NCBI GenBank assembly: GCA_050303415.1
Contig: JBNLBS010000018.1
Location: 1 to 64,000 of the forward strand
Reading direction: 5' to 3'
Length of the DNA stretch: 64,000 bases
Source of the DNA: JBNLBS01 sp050303415
GTDB taxonomy: Bacteria; Pseudomonadota; Gammaproteobacteria; Methylococcales; Methylomonadaceae
The translations under genes and the position numbers were made by a program. Shown here piece after piece: positions 7,899-17,908 of the stretch (positions within the stretch are counted from its first letter, which is position 1; every line of letters starts with the position of its first letter). Below the pieces are notes generated by a model, which did no database searches, was not told the origin of the DNA, and saw only the letters and a program-made list of their open reading frames with translations.

Positions 7899-10541
7899 AT
7901 GAATAAAACCATAAAAACAACATGTCCTTATTGTGGTGTCGGTTGCGGCGTGAATGTGAGGCAACAGGCGGACACAATTGAAATTAACGGTGATTCAGAG
8001 CACCCGGCAAATTACGGGCGCCTTTGTTCGAAAGGCGCGGCCTTAGGCGAAACCCTGAATTTGGACGGGCGCTTGCTTGAACCGGAAATCAATGGCGAAC
8101 CGGTGACCTGGGATAAGGCATTAGACTCCGTCTCCCGGCAGTTTCAGAAGGTCATACAGGAACATGGCCGTGATGCTGTGGCCTTTTATGTCTCCGGCCA
8201 GTTACTGACCGAAGATTATTATGTTGCCAATAAATTAATGAAAGGTTTTATCGGATCGGCGAATATCGATACCAACTCGCGTCTGTGCATGTCTTCTGCG
8301 GTAGCCGGTTATAAACGCGCTTTCGGCGCGGACAGTGTGCCCGGTAGCTATAAAGATTTCGAACAGGCCGATTTAATCGTGCTGGTCGGCTCTAATACCG
8401 CATGGTGTCATCCGGTTTTATACCAGCGCATTAAAAAAGCCAAACAGCATCGGCCGGGCGTTAAAATTATTGTGATCGACCCGCGCTATACAGCCAGCTG
8501 TGAAATTGCCGATTTGCATCTGCCTATCAAGTCGGGATCCGATGCTATCCTGTTTAACGGTTTGCTGAACTATTTAAGACAGCACGATGCGTTGGATTGG
8601 GACTTTATCGACCAACATACCGAACAGTTCACGGCAGCAATGCGAGAAGCCAAGGAAACCGCACCATCCATTCCCGCAGTGGCAAAAGACTGCGGTTTAA
8701 GTGAAGAGCAGGTGGCGGAGTTTTTTCATAGTTTTTGCCAAACGCCAAAAACGGTAACCTTATATTCGCAAGGCATTAACCAATCCAGCTCGGGTACCGA
8801 TAAATGCAACAGTATTATTAACTGCCACTTAGCCACCGGCAGAATCGGAAAAACAGGTATGTCACCGTTTTCAATGACCGGACAACCCAATGCAATGGGT
8901 GGGCGCGAGGTCGGCGGTTTGGCTAATATGCTGGCCGCGCATATGGATTTTCGGCCGGAACATGTGAATACTGTTCAAAGTTTTTGGCAAAGCCCGGTTA
9001 TTGCCGAACAAGAAGGTCTAAAAGCGGTCGATTTGTTCCAAGCAATTAAAGCGCAAAAAATAAAAGCGGTCTGGATTATGGCGACCAACCCGGCGGTCAG
9101 CCTGCCCGATGGAAACCGGGTGCGCGAAGCGTTGGCGGAATGCGACTTTGTGGTGGTGTCCGATTGTGTCAAACAGACCGATACCACACAATATGCCGAC
9201 GTCTTGTTGCCTGCGGCAACTTGGGGCGAGAAAGACGGTACGGTGACTAACTCCGAACGGCGTATTTCACGGCAGCGCGCCTTTTTAGACTTGCCGGGAG
9301 AGGCCAAACCGGACTGGTGGATTATTAGCCAAGTGGCGCAAAAAATGGGATTTGCCGCGCAATTTAATTATCGAAATGCGGCGGATATATTTCGAGAACA
9401 TGCCGCGTTATCTGGTTATCAAAATAGCGGAAGGCGTGACTTCGATATCAGTCCGTTAGCGCTTATAGATGATGAAGAATATCAACAACTGCAAGCCATG
9501 CAATGGCCGCTGGTTTCTAGAAATAAGGGTACGGATAGGTTGTTTAACGACGGGCGATTTTTTACTGCCAGCGGTAAGGCGCAATTTGTCGCCATTACCC
9601 CGCGTCCGCCGGTAAACGCAACCGATGCGCAATATCCGTTTATTCTTAACACCGGGCGCTTGCGTGACCAATGGCACACCATGACCCGCACCGGCAAAAC
9701 CGCTCGATTAATGGAACATGCGCCGGAGCCTTTTGTCGCCGTTCATCCGCTGGATGCGGCAAATTTGACGTTAACCGATGGTTGTATTGTTCGGGTCAGC
9801 AGCCGTTGGGGGACAATATTGGTCCGGTTGCATTGTAGTGAAGAGCAACAGCGCGGCACGGTCTTTGTACCGATGCACTGGAACGAGCAGTTTGCGGACC
9901 AGGCCTGTGTTGGTCGTGTCGTTAATCCGGTGACCGATCCGGTATCGGGACAACCGGAATCGAAACATACCCCGGTCCGGTTACAAGCCTATAAACCGCA
10001 ATGGTATGCCTTTGTCTTATCGCGCGAAACTTTACATTTCGATCAGCATGAATATTGGGTCAAAGCGCGCGGGCGGCAGTTTATGCGCTATGAACTGGCG
10101 GGCGAAACCCTGCCGGACAACTGGCATCAATGGGCCAGCGAGTTTCTAGGTAAACAAGGCGAATGGTTGGAGTTTAGCGATAGTGCCGCAGGCCGTTATC
10201 GCGCCGCGTTAGTCAAGGATAATCATCTGCATGCGGTCCTGTTTGCAGGTCAAAATTTCGACTTACCGACCCGGACCTGGTTAAGCCAGTTGTTCAGCAA
10301 AGATTCACTGGACGACGCCGACCGAATGAGCCTACTGGCAGGCAAACCGGCTGTAGGTGTGGATGATGCCGGAGAAACAGTCTGTGCCTGTTTCGGCGTA
10401 GGCGTTAATACCATCTGCAAAGCCATCAGTGAGCAAAAGCTTACTTCGGTGGACGCGATAGGTGAAGCCTTAAAGGCAGGAACAAACTGCGGATCATGTA
10501 TACCGGAAATCAAGAAAATTCTGCATAATAAACAAGGTTAA
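7899..10541 (+). CDS. nasA: Assimilatory nitrate reductase, catalytic subunit
   Basis: Cytoplasmic molybdopterin enzyme reducing nitrate to nitrite. The N-terminus carries the 4Fe-4S motif CPYCGVGCGV...GRLCSKG, followed by the molybdopterin oxidoreductase domain (LCMSSAVAGYKRAFG, MGGREVGGLANML) and a C-terminal dinucleotide-binding domain (LNTGRLRDQWHTMTRTG). The last 60 residues form a BFD-like 2Fe-2S domain (CACFGVGV...TNCGSC). That domain is a feature of NasA-type enzymes and the probable electron entry site. The 880 residues match full length. Naming differs between species (nasA, nasC or narB). It ends the nitrate operon; the siroheme gene cobA seen here in Pseudomonas is absent. Confidence 0.96.
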   Translation: MNKTIKTTCPYCGVGCGVNVRQQADTIEINGDSEHPANYGRLCSKGAALGETLNLDGRLLEPEINGEPVTWDKALDSVSRQFQKVIQEHGRDAVAFYVSGQLLTEDYYVANKLMKGFIGSANIDTNSRLCMSSAVAGYKRAFGADSVPGSYKDFEQADLIVLVGSNTAWCHPVLYQRIKKAKQHRPGVKIIVIDPRYTASCEIADLHLPIKSGSDAILFNGLLNYLRQHDALDWDFIDQHTEQFTAAMREAKETAPSIPAVAKDCGLSEEQVAEFFHSFCQTPKTVTLYSQGINQSSSGTDKCNSIINCHLATGRIGKTGMSPFSMTGQPNAMGGREVGGLANMLAAHMDFRPEHVNTVQSFWQSPVIAEQEGLKAVDLFQAIKAQKIKAVWIMATNPAVSLPDGNRVREALAECDFVVVSDCVKQTDTTQYADVLLPAATWGEKDGTVTNSERRISRQRAFLDLPGEAKPDWWIISQVAQKMGFAAQFNYRNAADIFREHAALSGYQNSGRRDFDISPLALIDDEEYQQLQAMQWPLVSRNKGTDRLFNDGRFFTASGKAQFVAITPRPPVNATDAQYPFILNTGRLRDQWHTMTRTGKTARLMEHAPEPFVAVHPLDAANLTLTDGCIVRVSSRWGTILVRLHCSEEQQRGTVFVPMHWNEQFADQACVGRVVNPVTDPVSGQPESKHTPVRLQAYKPQWYAFVLSRETLHFDQHEYWVKARGRQFMRYELAGETLPDNWHQWASEFLGKQGEWLEFSDSAAGRYRAALVKDNHLHAVLFAGQNFDLPTRTWLSQLFSKDSLDDADRMSLLAGKPAVGVDDAGETVCACFGVGVNTICKAISEQKLTSVDAIGEALKAGTNCGSCIPEIKKILHNKQG

Positions 10542-10911
10542 TTACAGTTAAGAATGTGTAGCTGTTTTGAGGCAATGCATGAGGCTCAAGGTGTCAGGGG
10601 GATTTTCTCATATAGTACATATAAGGACAGTAGAGGGCCTAAAATATTAGGTTTTATCTATATAGTCACTGGATTACATGAGGGCGGGGCGTTTTCAAGT
10701 ATATTGCCCTCCTTAATTGAATTGATTAAAAAAGTGAATCTGACTTCAAAGAGGAAACAATAAAATCTAAATCAACTTAATCTTGATGTTAATTAAAAAT
10801 TTGGGCATAGTTTGGCAATCAGAAAAATAAAGAAGCAGGGTTGGAGATAACGACTGAATTTTTGGGTTTTTCTAAAGCCTTGTTCGCTGCTTCAAAACTG
10901 AAGAGAGTTTT
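10542..10911. other. Intergenic region after the nitrate operon
   Basis: A 370-base AT-rich gap. A 69-codon frame at 10554-10763 has no ribosome site and no recognisable content, and I do not call it. No clear terminator hairpin follows the nitrate reductase. Confidence 0.4.
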
Positions 10912-11700
10912 ATGCTCAAATTAAACAATATTGGCGATGATAAGTGGGTGTTTGAAGACAACTTAGTTGATCTATCATTACATGAACAGTTAGATGATGC
11001 TATAAACTTTTGGCACTCAGGAATGCCGGATAAAGCTGAACGGCGGATAAAAGAGATTCTAACAAAGAACCCCTACCACATTGATGCTTATCATCATTTG
11101 TCCATGATTTATGAAGAAAGTGATTTTGATTTAGAAGCGTATCTTTGTTGTAGAGAGGCAGTAAGGATAGGATTATCAGCTATACCAGAGGATTTTTCAT
11201 GGCTATCATCCAAATTGGAGTGGGAGCATTTTGATAATCGTCCCTTTCTTCGAGCGTATCATAATCTGGGATTATGGCTTGAGAAAAGAAATGAGATTAA
11301 TGAGGCAATAGTTATATACGGAAATATGCTCTCAATCTGCCCAAACGATAACATCGGCGTTCGCTACATACTACCTAAGCTTTGGCTAGAATCTGGGGAT
11401 CTTCTTTCTATTGTGCGTCTTTTCAAAGAATATGCAGATGATTATTCTCCTGAAATGATGTACTCATATCCGTTGGCACTAATTTTATTGGGGGAAACAA
11501 AAAAAGCAATAGCTCCCCTAAATGACGCAAAGTCAGCCTTTCCATTAGTAGCAAAAGAGTTAAAAAAGAAACGCCATCCAAAACCAAAGTCAATAATAGA
11601 AGGGGTCATGACTCTGGGTGGGGCTGACCAGGCATATGTATATTGGAAACAATACGGTAAGTATTGGGCAAATTCAGAACAGGCAATGAGCCTTTTATAA
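10912..11700 (+). CDS. Tetratricopeptide-repeat protein of unknown function
   Basis: A 262-residue soluble-looking protein without signal peptide. Residues about 25-165 contain TPR-like helices (FWHSGMPDKAERRIKEIL, PYHIDAYHHLSMIYEE, LGLWLEKRNEINEAIVIYGN). The C-terminal part includes KKKRHPKPKSIIEGV and an aromatic tail. TPR proteins are scaffolds for protein contacts; no partner can be named. The gene is AT-richer than the nitrate operon to its left. A GAGAG ribosome site precedes the ATG. A small membrane protein follows on the same strand. Confidence 0.75.
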   Translation: MLKLNNIGDDKWVFEDNLVDLSLHEQLDDAINFWHSGMPDKAERRIKEILTKNPYHIDAYHHLSMIYEESDFDLEAYLCCREAVRIGLSAIPEDFSWLSSKLEWEHFDNRPFLRAYHNLGLWLEKRNEINEAIVIYGNMLSICPNDNIGVRYILPKLWLESGDLLSIVRLFKEYADDYSPEMMYSYPLALILLGETKKAIAPLNDAKSAFPLVAKELKKKRHPKPKSIIEGVMTLGGADQAYVYWKQYGKYWANSEQAMSLL

Positions 11701-11790
11701 TCGGCAAAAATGCAGCTAACATCTATATGGCCGCTTTCTGTCAATAGCAAATCAACTCGGACCACAAAACTGCTACGCGCTTTTTTCGTC

Positions 11791-12156
11791 ATGAAAAACA
11801 TTCTATATGAACCGGTGTGCCCGGTAACTTGTGTCACATTATTTATCATAGTGCCACACTTGATAATTTTTTATGGGTTACCAATTATAGATGACACACC
11901 ATTAACAAGTGTGAGGGGACTAGCAGTACTATATGTGCTACTAGCTTTTGTAGCGACTATGATCGCCCAAAAAAGATGCTTAGGAAGCAATTTGTCCATT
12001 GCATTTAAAATTGTACTATTAGGTGTTGTTTGCTTACGGCTTATACCTGTCCCCGAGAAGGCATATATAATATATGGTGATTATGTGCTTACGTTTTTAC
12101 CATTAGCTGTATTAATCGGCGGGCTATTTTGGGGCTACTTAGCAATGGAAGATTAG
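11791..12156 (+). CDS. Small hydrophobic membrane protein, unknown
   Basis: I do not recognise it. From the ATG at 11791 the product has 121 residues with about four membrane segments, including TLFIIVPHLIIFYGLPII, GLAVLYVLLAFVATMIA and LPLAVLIGGLFWGYLA. The same frame is open upstream to 11710, but that part is polar and does not look like the start of a membrane protein. No good ribosome site precedes either start, so the N-terminus is uncertain. It lies downstream of the TPR gene and may be co-transcribed. Confidence 0.5.
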   Translation: MKNILYEPVCPVTCVTLFIIVPHLIIFYGLPIIDDTPLTSVRGLAVLYVLLAFVATMIAQKRCLGSNLSIAFKIVLLGVVCLRLIPVPEKAYIIYGDYVLTFLPLAVLIGGLFWGYLAMED

Positions 12157-12405
12157 AACATAAGCCACATTCAACTTGAAAGTTGACTACAAATTCCTTG
12201 GGGTAAACCCAGCATTTGCACGCTTTAGAAAATCAAAATGTAAATTGTAAAAAATCCAATGGTTCAACAAATCCGTGCGCTGATTTTTTTTGTCTAACAG
12301 GAAAAAAGTTCCGGACAAAAAGAAATGTTTTGTTAAGAAACTCACGATTTTGGAGCGATATAACTGTTATTTTTGAACACTGATTTAAAAAAACAGGAAA
12401 ATTTT

Positions 12406-12729
12406 ATGAAGTCATTAAAAATTGTGTTGCTGATTTCATGCTCGTTTGCTATTGCATCCGTTCAGGCTGAAAACAGAAGCAGAGATGCTGCGATAGGCGG
12501 AGGCTTGGGTGGTGCGTTAGGCGGTTATATCGGCTCTGAAACGGGTGGGAAAACCGGTGGGATTATTGGCAGTGCGGCAGGAGCTGCCTTAGGTAGCGCT
12601 ATAACAAGCAATACTGACTCTTACAGTCGGAGCAGAAGAGATTATGATGAGCGTTACAGCGATTACCGGCCTCGTTATAAGCGCCATAAAAAATGCCCTC
12701 CCGGCTTGGCTATGCAGGGTCGATGTTAA
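12406..12729 (+). CDS. Exported glycine-zipper protein
   Basis: A 107-residue protein with a signal peptide ending near VQA (about 21 residues) and then a glycine-zipper segment (GGGLGGALGGYIGSETGGKT and GGIIGSAAGAALGSA). Such segments form membrane-inserting helical hairpins in small periplasmic or outer-membrane proteins. The tail is rich in Arg, Tyr and Asp (RSRRDYDERYSDYRPRYKRH) and ends in two cysteines. The frame opens upstream at a TTG, but the ATG at 12406 has CAGGAAA before it and starts the signal peptide. Its function is unknown. Confidence 0.8.
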   Translation: MKSLKIVLLISCSFAIASVQAENRSRDAAIGGGLGGALGGYIGSETGGKTGGIIGSAAGAALGSAITSNTDSYSRSRRDYDERYSDYRPRYKRHKKCPPGLAMQGRC

Positions 12730-12876
12730 AAACTCTTGGAAGTGGGGGCCTACAATTGACATGCTTCGAAGAAAAAAACTGGGGGTTGGCTCTCTTTCCG
12801 GTAGTTGTGGGCACATGGTTCATATAGACAGGTATAATTGCTGCTACCTCAATCAGAAGAGAGCGTATTGATTCGG

Positions 12877-14625
12877 TCAGGCACTTGCAGTATTTACCTG
12901 AACCGCATTACGACCTTTTTCTTTCGCTTGATACATTGCTTCATCAGCCAACCGCAACAGATGGTCCGGGTCAACATGGCCGTTTGTGAACACCAGTGCT
13001 CCAATACTTGCCGAACATTCATGTATCACTGCCTCAGTTTCGACATTATTGCTGAAATCCGGCCTCTTCACCTCAAGCTGATATGGCAGGTTTAATTGTG
13101 TGCGGATTTTCTCGGCAATATCAGTGACCAGCTGCACCGATGTTTCTATATTACAATTCAACTTATCCAGGATAATAACAAATTCGTCTCCACCAAAACG
13201 CGCGACAGTATCGGTTTCCCGAACGCACTCGGTCAACCGCTTGGCTACTTCTATCAATAACTGGTCCCCGGTCAAGTGACCGTAAAGGTCATTAAGAGGT
13301 TTAAATTTATCCAAGTCCAATATAATCAACCCACTGTATTGACCGCTTCTCTTCAAACCGAGCAAGGTCTGATTCAGACGGTCAAGCAATAAGCGACGGT
13401 TGGGTAAATTGGTGAGCGGATCGTAAAATGCCAGTTGATGAACCTTGATCTCCATTTCTTTCCGCTCCGATATGTTGCGCACAATACCCAAAGCATGCCA
13501 TTGATTTTTAAACCTGAATGCCGACACTGACAATTCAACCGGAAATTCGCCGCCTTGTTTATGTACAGCGGTCGTTTCGAAGGTTTTACCGATATATTTA
13601 CCGACACCGTATCGTTGAAATTTACGCACCCCTTCGATCATCTCATCGTGAAATCGTTGAGGTATGATCAAATTGTACAATTGATTTCCTAGCGCTTCGG
13701 AAGTCGAATAGCCGAAAATGTTTGTTGCACTTTTATTCCAATAAGTAACTTCGCTAGCTGTATTCATGATAATAATACCGTCCTTAGCCACTGTACTGAC
13801 CAATCGAAACCGCTCCTCGCTGTCCATCAATGCCAACGACCTGTCCTTTAACTCGGCAGTCCGTTGTTGCACAATATGCTCAAGATCGGTCTGGTGTATT
13901 TGTAACTGCTCGGTTACCGAGCGAAGCTGACGGATAATATTCCTGAGATGTTTTACAAACGGGTGAAAAATTAATATTGCTTCCAATGACAATAACAATA
14001 ATGTCACGCCCCAAAAGAGCGATTCCGCATTCTGTAATTGTTGAACGGACTGTTCGCCTTCCAGCTGATACTGGCTCACCGCCCGGTCAAGTGCAACCAA
14101 TAATGAGTGGCTGGCCATTTGAGTAATCTCACTTACTTGCGGGTTATTCGGCTGCAACTGCTCTTCGTCAACAGAGAGCAAATACCTCGCTATTTTTATG
14201 AAATTTTCAACCTGGGTATTTAGCGGATTAGGCCCTGCAAAGTACATAGCCTTTACTTCTGCAGACATATGTTCCGGCAAGTCCATTTCACTGCTGCCAT
14301 TGATCAGGGCATGATGAGAAACTTCCATCAGCTGCAGGGCATTGGTTAACTTGATTCTGGCTTCCTTATGTTTGAGCCCTGAGGTACTCACTAATAAATT
14401 CGAGAACAGTGCGATACGTTGGCTTAGCATACGTTGTCGGCCGCTGACGTTAACAATCGCAGCAGTGCTTTTTTGTTTGGATATAACCAGATTAAAGCTT
14501 AACCATGCAGCAGTTGAGAGTGTAGCGATTAGCAACAAGGCAAAAGCATAACGTAGAGTCAGAGAATGCGCCACAGTTGAGCTATTTTCGATTAACTGTT
14601 CTTTGTGTTTCTGTTTTACACTCAT
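12877..14625 (-). CDS. Diguanylate cyclase with PilJ/NarX-like sensor and PAS domain
   Basis: Inner-membrane enzyme expected to make cyclic-di-GMP. Residues 1-240 hold a membrane anchor, a periplasmic helical sensor of the PilJ/NarX type with the box NVSGRQRMLSQRIALF, and a second membrane segment (LFWGVTLLLLSLEAIL). A coiled linker, a PAS domain (about 270-395) and a GGDEF domain (about 405-580) with the active site ARFGGDEF follow. The PilJ/NarX sensor box resembles the nitrate-binding P-box, so a link to the neighbouring nitrate cluster is possible but unproven. The ATG at 14625 with GAGG 7 bases ahead is preferred to the upstream TTG. Confidence 0.9.
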   Translation of the reverse strand: MSVKQKHKEQLIENSSTVAHSLTLRYAFALLLIATLSTAAWLSFNLVISKQKSTAAIVNVSGRQRMLSQRIALFSNLLVSTSGLKHKEARIKLTNALQLMEVSHHALINGSSEMDLPEHMSAEVKAMYFAGPNPLNTQVENFIKIARYLLSVDEEQLQPNNPQVSEITQMASHSLLVALDRAVSQYQLEGEQSVQQLQNAESLFWGVTLLLLSLEAILIFHPFVKHLRNIIRQLRSVTEQLQIHQTDLEHIVQQRTAELKDRSLALMDSEERFRLVSTVAKDGIIIMNTASEVTYWNKSATNIFGYSTSEALGNQLYNLIIPQRFHDEMIEGVRKFQRYGVGKYIGKTFETTAVHKQGGEFPVELSVSAFRFKNQWHALGIVRNISERKEMEIKVHQLAFYDPLTNLPNRRLLLDRLNQTLLGLKRSGQYSGLIILDLDKFKPLNDLYGHLTGDQLLIEVAKRLTECVRETDTVARFGGDEFVIILDKLNCNIETSVQLVTDIAEKIRTQLNLPYQLEVKRPDFSNNVETEAVIHECSASIGALVFTNGHVDPDHLLRLADEAMYQAKEKGRNAVQVNTASA

Positions 14626-15108
14626 TTTCAAGCCTCGCGGAGGTTTGGGTAAAACCTATGCTTAAAAAAACTTCCAATTCAGAGTTTATGCTTCTTAACC
14701 TTTCATTAGTTGCCATTATTGCAAAGACAATCACATTTTGTTAGCTTGACAATTCAATAAACAACAATTCTGTTAAAAAAATTTGGGTGAACTTAATTCA
14801 AAGAAAGAAAAAAATCAGTTATTTAGTTGCTTAGGGATTTATATTTTTAAATTCAGTTTTTTATTTTTTAACGGCAAAAGAAAGTGTTAAACATAAGACA
14901 AAGATAAACCTTTGTCTGCCGCCTAGATCGCTTTAACGGATGTCCGCGATATTTCGGTTGTTTGAAACCTAAGGATTTGATATGTCTTAAAAACTTATCT
15001 TTATAACGTATAGAATTTTAAAGAATTAATTTATTTTGAAATTTAAAAACTGTTATAAAAGAGGTTTATAAAGTCTTGCTAGCGGAAAAACAAAACGGAG
15101 TAAATTCA
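14626..15108. other. Intergenic, divergent promoter region of two cyclases
   Basis: This 480-base, strongly AT-rich region separates two divergently transcribed GGDEF genes and presumably holds both promoters. I see no gene and no confident operator. GGAG at 15097-15100 is the ribosome site of the right-hand gene. Confidence 0.4.
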
Positions 15109-16002
15109 ATGTTAAATGATCCGTTTAATGAAATTCAGCGACTACGTTTTGCTCTGGACCATGTTTCTGCCTATGTTTATATAAAGGACAGAGAATCACG
15201 CTATCTATACGCCAACCAGATGACACTGGAACTGTTTGGCTGTAGCGAAGAAAGCTTGATTGGACGAGGTGACGACGACTTCTTTCCGCCTGACACAGTA
15301 AATAGATTGCGTGAGGTGGATTTACGGGTTTTGGGTGGCGAGAAAACACAGGAGGAAATCGTTGTTTCCGATGCCAACGGTAACAAACGTGTTTATTGGG
15401 AGGTTAAATCGCCCATCTATGAAGATGTAGCTTGTCAGGTTGCTATCGGGCTGCTTGGAATTTCAACCGACATTACTGAACGTAAACGACTAGAGGAGCA
15501 GTTACAAAAAGCGGCATTATATGATGTGCTCACCGGCCTGCCCAACCGGCGGCTGTTACTTGATCGTTTGGAGCAAGCAATACTCGATAGTAAGCGGCTC
15601 AATAGGCATGGTGCCATACTGTTTATTGATCTTGATAATTTCAAGCATTTGAACGACACTCATGGCCATGAAGCCGGGGACCAGTTTCTGATTGAAGTTG
15701 CGCATCGTTTGAGGGTGCTGGTACGTGAAATTGATACCATTGCCCGCCTCGGCGGGGATGAGTTCATTGTCTTGCTGGAGCAGCTTAATAGTGATGCAGT
15801 TCAGGCGCTAAACGAGTCGGAAAAAATTGCTGAAAAAGTCCGGATGTCGTTGAGCAGAGAATATAGCCTTAACAATATAAAGTACTCCGGATCGGCAAGC
15901 CTGGGCATTTCACTATTCATTGCCGATCGTCGCTCGGTTGAGCAGATTCTTGGAGAGGCTGACGCCCGCATGTACGATGAAAAACATGACAAGTACCGAT
16001 AG
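15109..16002 (+). CDS. PAS-GGDEF diguanylate cyclase
   Basis: A soluble 297-residue enzyme expected to synthesise cyclic-di-GMP. A PAS domain (about 10-130) is followed by a PAC segment (ISTDITERKRLEEQL) and a GGDEF domain (about 140-295). The intact active site is ARLGGDEF and the substrate-proximal motif is DLDNFKHLND. No membrane segment is seen, so a cytosolic signal is sensed. The frame is open upstream to a TTG at 15076, but the ATG at 15109 has GGAG 8 bases before it. Confidence 0.92.
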   Translation: MLNDPFNEIQRLRFALDHVSAYVYIKDRESRYLYANQMTLELFGCSEESLIGRGDDDFFPPDTVNRLREVDLRVLGGEKTQEEIVVSDANGNKRVYWEVKSPIYEDVACQVAIGLLGISTDITERKRLEEQLQKAALYDVLTGLPNRRLLLDRLEQAILDSKRLNRHGAILFIDLDNFKHLNDTHGHEAGDQFLIEVAHRLRVLVREIDTIARLGGDEFIVLLEQLNSDAVQALNESEKIAEKVRMSLSREYSLNNIKYSGSASLGISLFIADRRSVEQILGEADARMYDEKHDKYR

Positions 16003-16111
16003 CATTAAAGCCCGACCGGCCTGGCCTGATTAAGCAATGTGAATCAATTTCAGAAAGGATCATAAGATTTATAATACACGCTTTTTTTGTTTCAACGGCT
16101 ATGTCGAGCGA

Positions 16112-17335
16112 TTAGACTGAAAATGTGAGCCATTCGGGCTTGAACAATAGCATGAGTCCTATCGAAATCATAATTGCACCGCCGATCATATGGGCATGGC
16201 GGACGTATGTCCCGGTTAAACCGGTGATCTGTAATGTTTTCATCGCGATAAAAAACACCAACAGGTCGTCCAGCATAAACACCAGAATATATAGACTCAA
16301 ATAGGCATGATATTGCCATGAAGGTAAGTGGCTTAGTGTCAGCACCTGGGTATAGACCGCCGGTAACCCGGCGGAACAAATCAATTCAATCAGGTTGACC
16401 GCACAGGCGAGCAAAATAATGCCTGCAATTGCCAAGGCAAAACGGCGTTCGCTGGTCAAAGCGCGTAATTGATCTAATATGCGTCTCCGTGTATCCGGTG
16501 CGGTGACCTTGCAAATAGCTTCAGGGTTTACGAAATATTCATGCAGGTAATAGCCGCCGGCACATAAAGCCAGTAACCCGACACCGAAACGTATCCAATA
16601 CAGCATGCCTAGGAAAAGCAGTAAATTCAGCCAGGCCGCCATAAACAGGTAATAAACGGCTGCTGAAGTCATAATAAAAATGCTGCCCAGCACCCACATA
16701 CGGAACCGGTCACGTAAACCGATGAGAAGGCTGATGAGTGATAATAAAACCCACATTGCACAGGGATTAAAACCGTCGATTGCGGCAAGCATTACGGTCA
16801 ACATGGGTAATGATACATGAGCAACCGTTATTTCTCCGAATACCGGCAGGTTTAAAACCTTCGGCAATTTGTCCGGCGACATCAGCGGTTCGGTTAACTC
16901 CAGCTGTTTGCCCCCTTTCAACAGTGGACGAATGATGTCAGGGCAGAAGGACTTTAGACAGCTTGCCACGGCTGCTTTGATTTTGGCGCCGGTCGATGCC
17001 TCGTCAGCATAACCTTCAAAAAAGCGCTCTCCAATTACCGTTAATGGAACGCCGGGACGTTGTATCCCCAAGTGTTGAACAACGTTGGTGAAAATCTTAC
17101 GGTGTAACGGTTCTCGAGTGACTTCAAAATAGTGGATGCGCATTTGAGACGGCTTATCGGTCCATCGGCGAATAAAATCAATTTCGTGAGCACAATGCGG
17201 ACAGCCTTCGGCCCAAAAAATATAAATATCAAACGGACGTTCTTTGCTTTCGACCAGGCCACCATAAACGGCAGTAAAAACCATGCACAGTGCAATAAAG
17301 CCTTTTCGCAGCAGTTTGATTCTAATTGTGCGCAT
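16112..17335 (-). CDS. Thioredoxin-fold protein fused to DsbD/CcdA-like membrane domain
   Basis: A 407-residue membrane redox protein. After a signal anchor, a thioredoxin/glutaredoxin-like domain (about 35-135) carries the redox pair in EGCPHCAHEI. The C-terminal half has about six membrane helices with two conserved cysteine sites, DGFNPCAMW and ELICSAGLP. They are placed like the paired cysteines of CcdA/DsbD, which pass electrons across the membrane. It probably delivers reducing equivalents to periplasmic thiols. The ATG at 17335 with AGGAAGAGG ahead is chosen over a longer frame to 17449, which would overlap the neighbouring gene. Confidence 0.75.
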   Translation of the reverse strand: MRTIRIKLLRKGFIALCMVFTAVYGGLVESKERPFDIYIFWAEGCPHCAHEIDFIRRWTDKPSQMRIHYFEVTREPLHRKIFTNVVQHLGIQRPGVPLTVIGERFFEGYADEASTGAKIKAAVASCLKSFCPDIIRPLLKGGKQLELTEPLMSPDKLPKVLNLPVFGEITVAHVSLPMLTVMLAAIDGFNPCAMWVLLSLISLLIGLRDRFRMWVLGSIFIMTSAAVYYLFMAAWLNLLLFLGMLYWIRFGVGLLALCAGGYYLHEYFVNPEAICKVTAPDTRRRILDQLRALTSERRFALAIAGIILLACAVNLIELICSAGLPAVYTQVLTLSHLPSWQYHAYLSLYILVFMLDDLLVFFIAMKTLQITGLTGTYVRHAHMIGGAIMISIGLMLLFKPEWLTFSV

Positions 17336-17427
17336 CGGAAACCTCTTCCTACAAGTATTTAGGGCAATGTTTGGTTGGCATGATGAAGTAATACAGAGTT
17401 CAGCTGACGGCTTAAAACCCTGGCGAG

Positions 17428-17796
17428 CTAGCTGTCTCCGATAACCCATTTATTAGCTTTTTCAAGGTCATGATAAGGAAATAACTGAATTTCAGCCTTG
17501 ATAAAGTGACTGGCGATTAATTCAGCAAAGTTACCAACAAAGGAATCAGTCACCAAAGCAATACGGGATACTTTTTCATGGTGGTTTCTAACAAAGTGCA
17601 GGTGCATACATAATGCCGCAAACGATTCCCATCCGGGAAAGGATTTTGTATGAATGATGATGCCGTTTATATGCCCGAACCTATCAATCAACGGGTCAAC
17701 CGCTTGAGCTACCGATTGAAAGTCACTCTCTGACAAGCGTCCAGTCGGCTCCAAAATGGCAATAAGGTTTTTTTCATCAACGGTTACTGAAAGCAT
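17428..17796 (-). CDS. SpoIIAA-like (STAS/CRAL-TRIO-type) protein
   Basis: A 122-residue cytosolic protein of the SpoIIAA-like family (DUF3478). Family features visible are the opening segment ending in PTGRLSESDF, the strand around GIIIHTKSFPGWES, and the basic histidine-rich helix HLHFVRNHHEKVSRIALVTD. These proteins are often found in stress or membrane-associated contexts but their biochemical role is not settled. It is on the same strand as the redox genes on both sides. Confidence 0.8.
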   Translation of the reverse strand: MLSVTVDEKNLIAILEPTGRLSESDFQSVAQAVDPLIDRFGHINGIIIHTKSFPGWESFAALCMHLHFVRNHHEKVSRIALVTDSFVGNFAELIASHFIKAEIQLFPYHDLEKANKWVIGDS

Positions 17797-17908
17797 ATTT
17801 ATTCACTCCTCAGTTATAAACCTTATATGGTTGCGTTCAACTATGCCTTGAATTTTACTTAAGTGCTTTAGTTAAGATATAAAGTTTTGCTATTTAAATT
17901 CGTTGTGT

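Noticed and set aside
10554..10763. 69-codon frame after the nitrate reductase
   Set aside because: No ribosome site and no family features; treated as chance.
11690..11790. Possible integron-type recombination site between the TPR and membrane protein genes
   Set aside because: No paired core sites or inverted-repeat structure could be found and no integrase is present.
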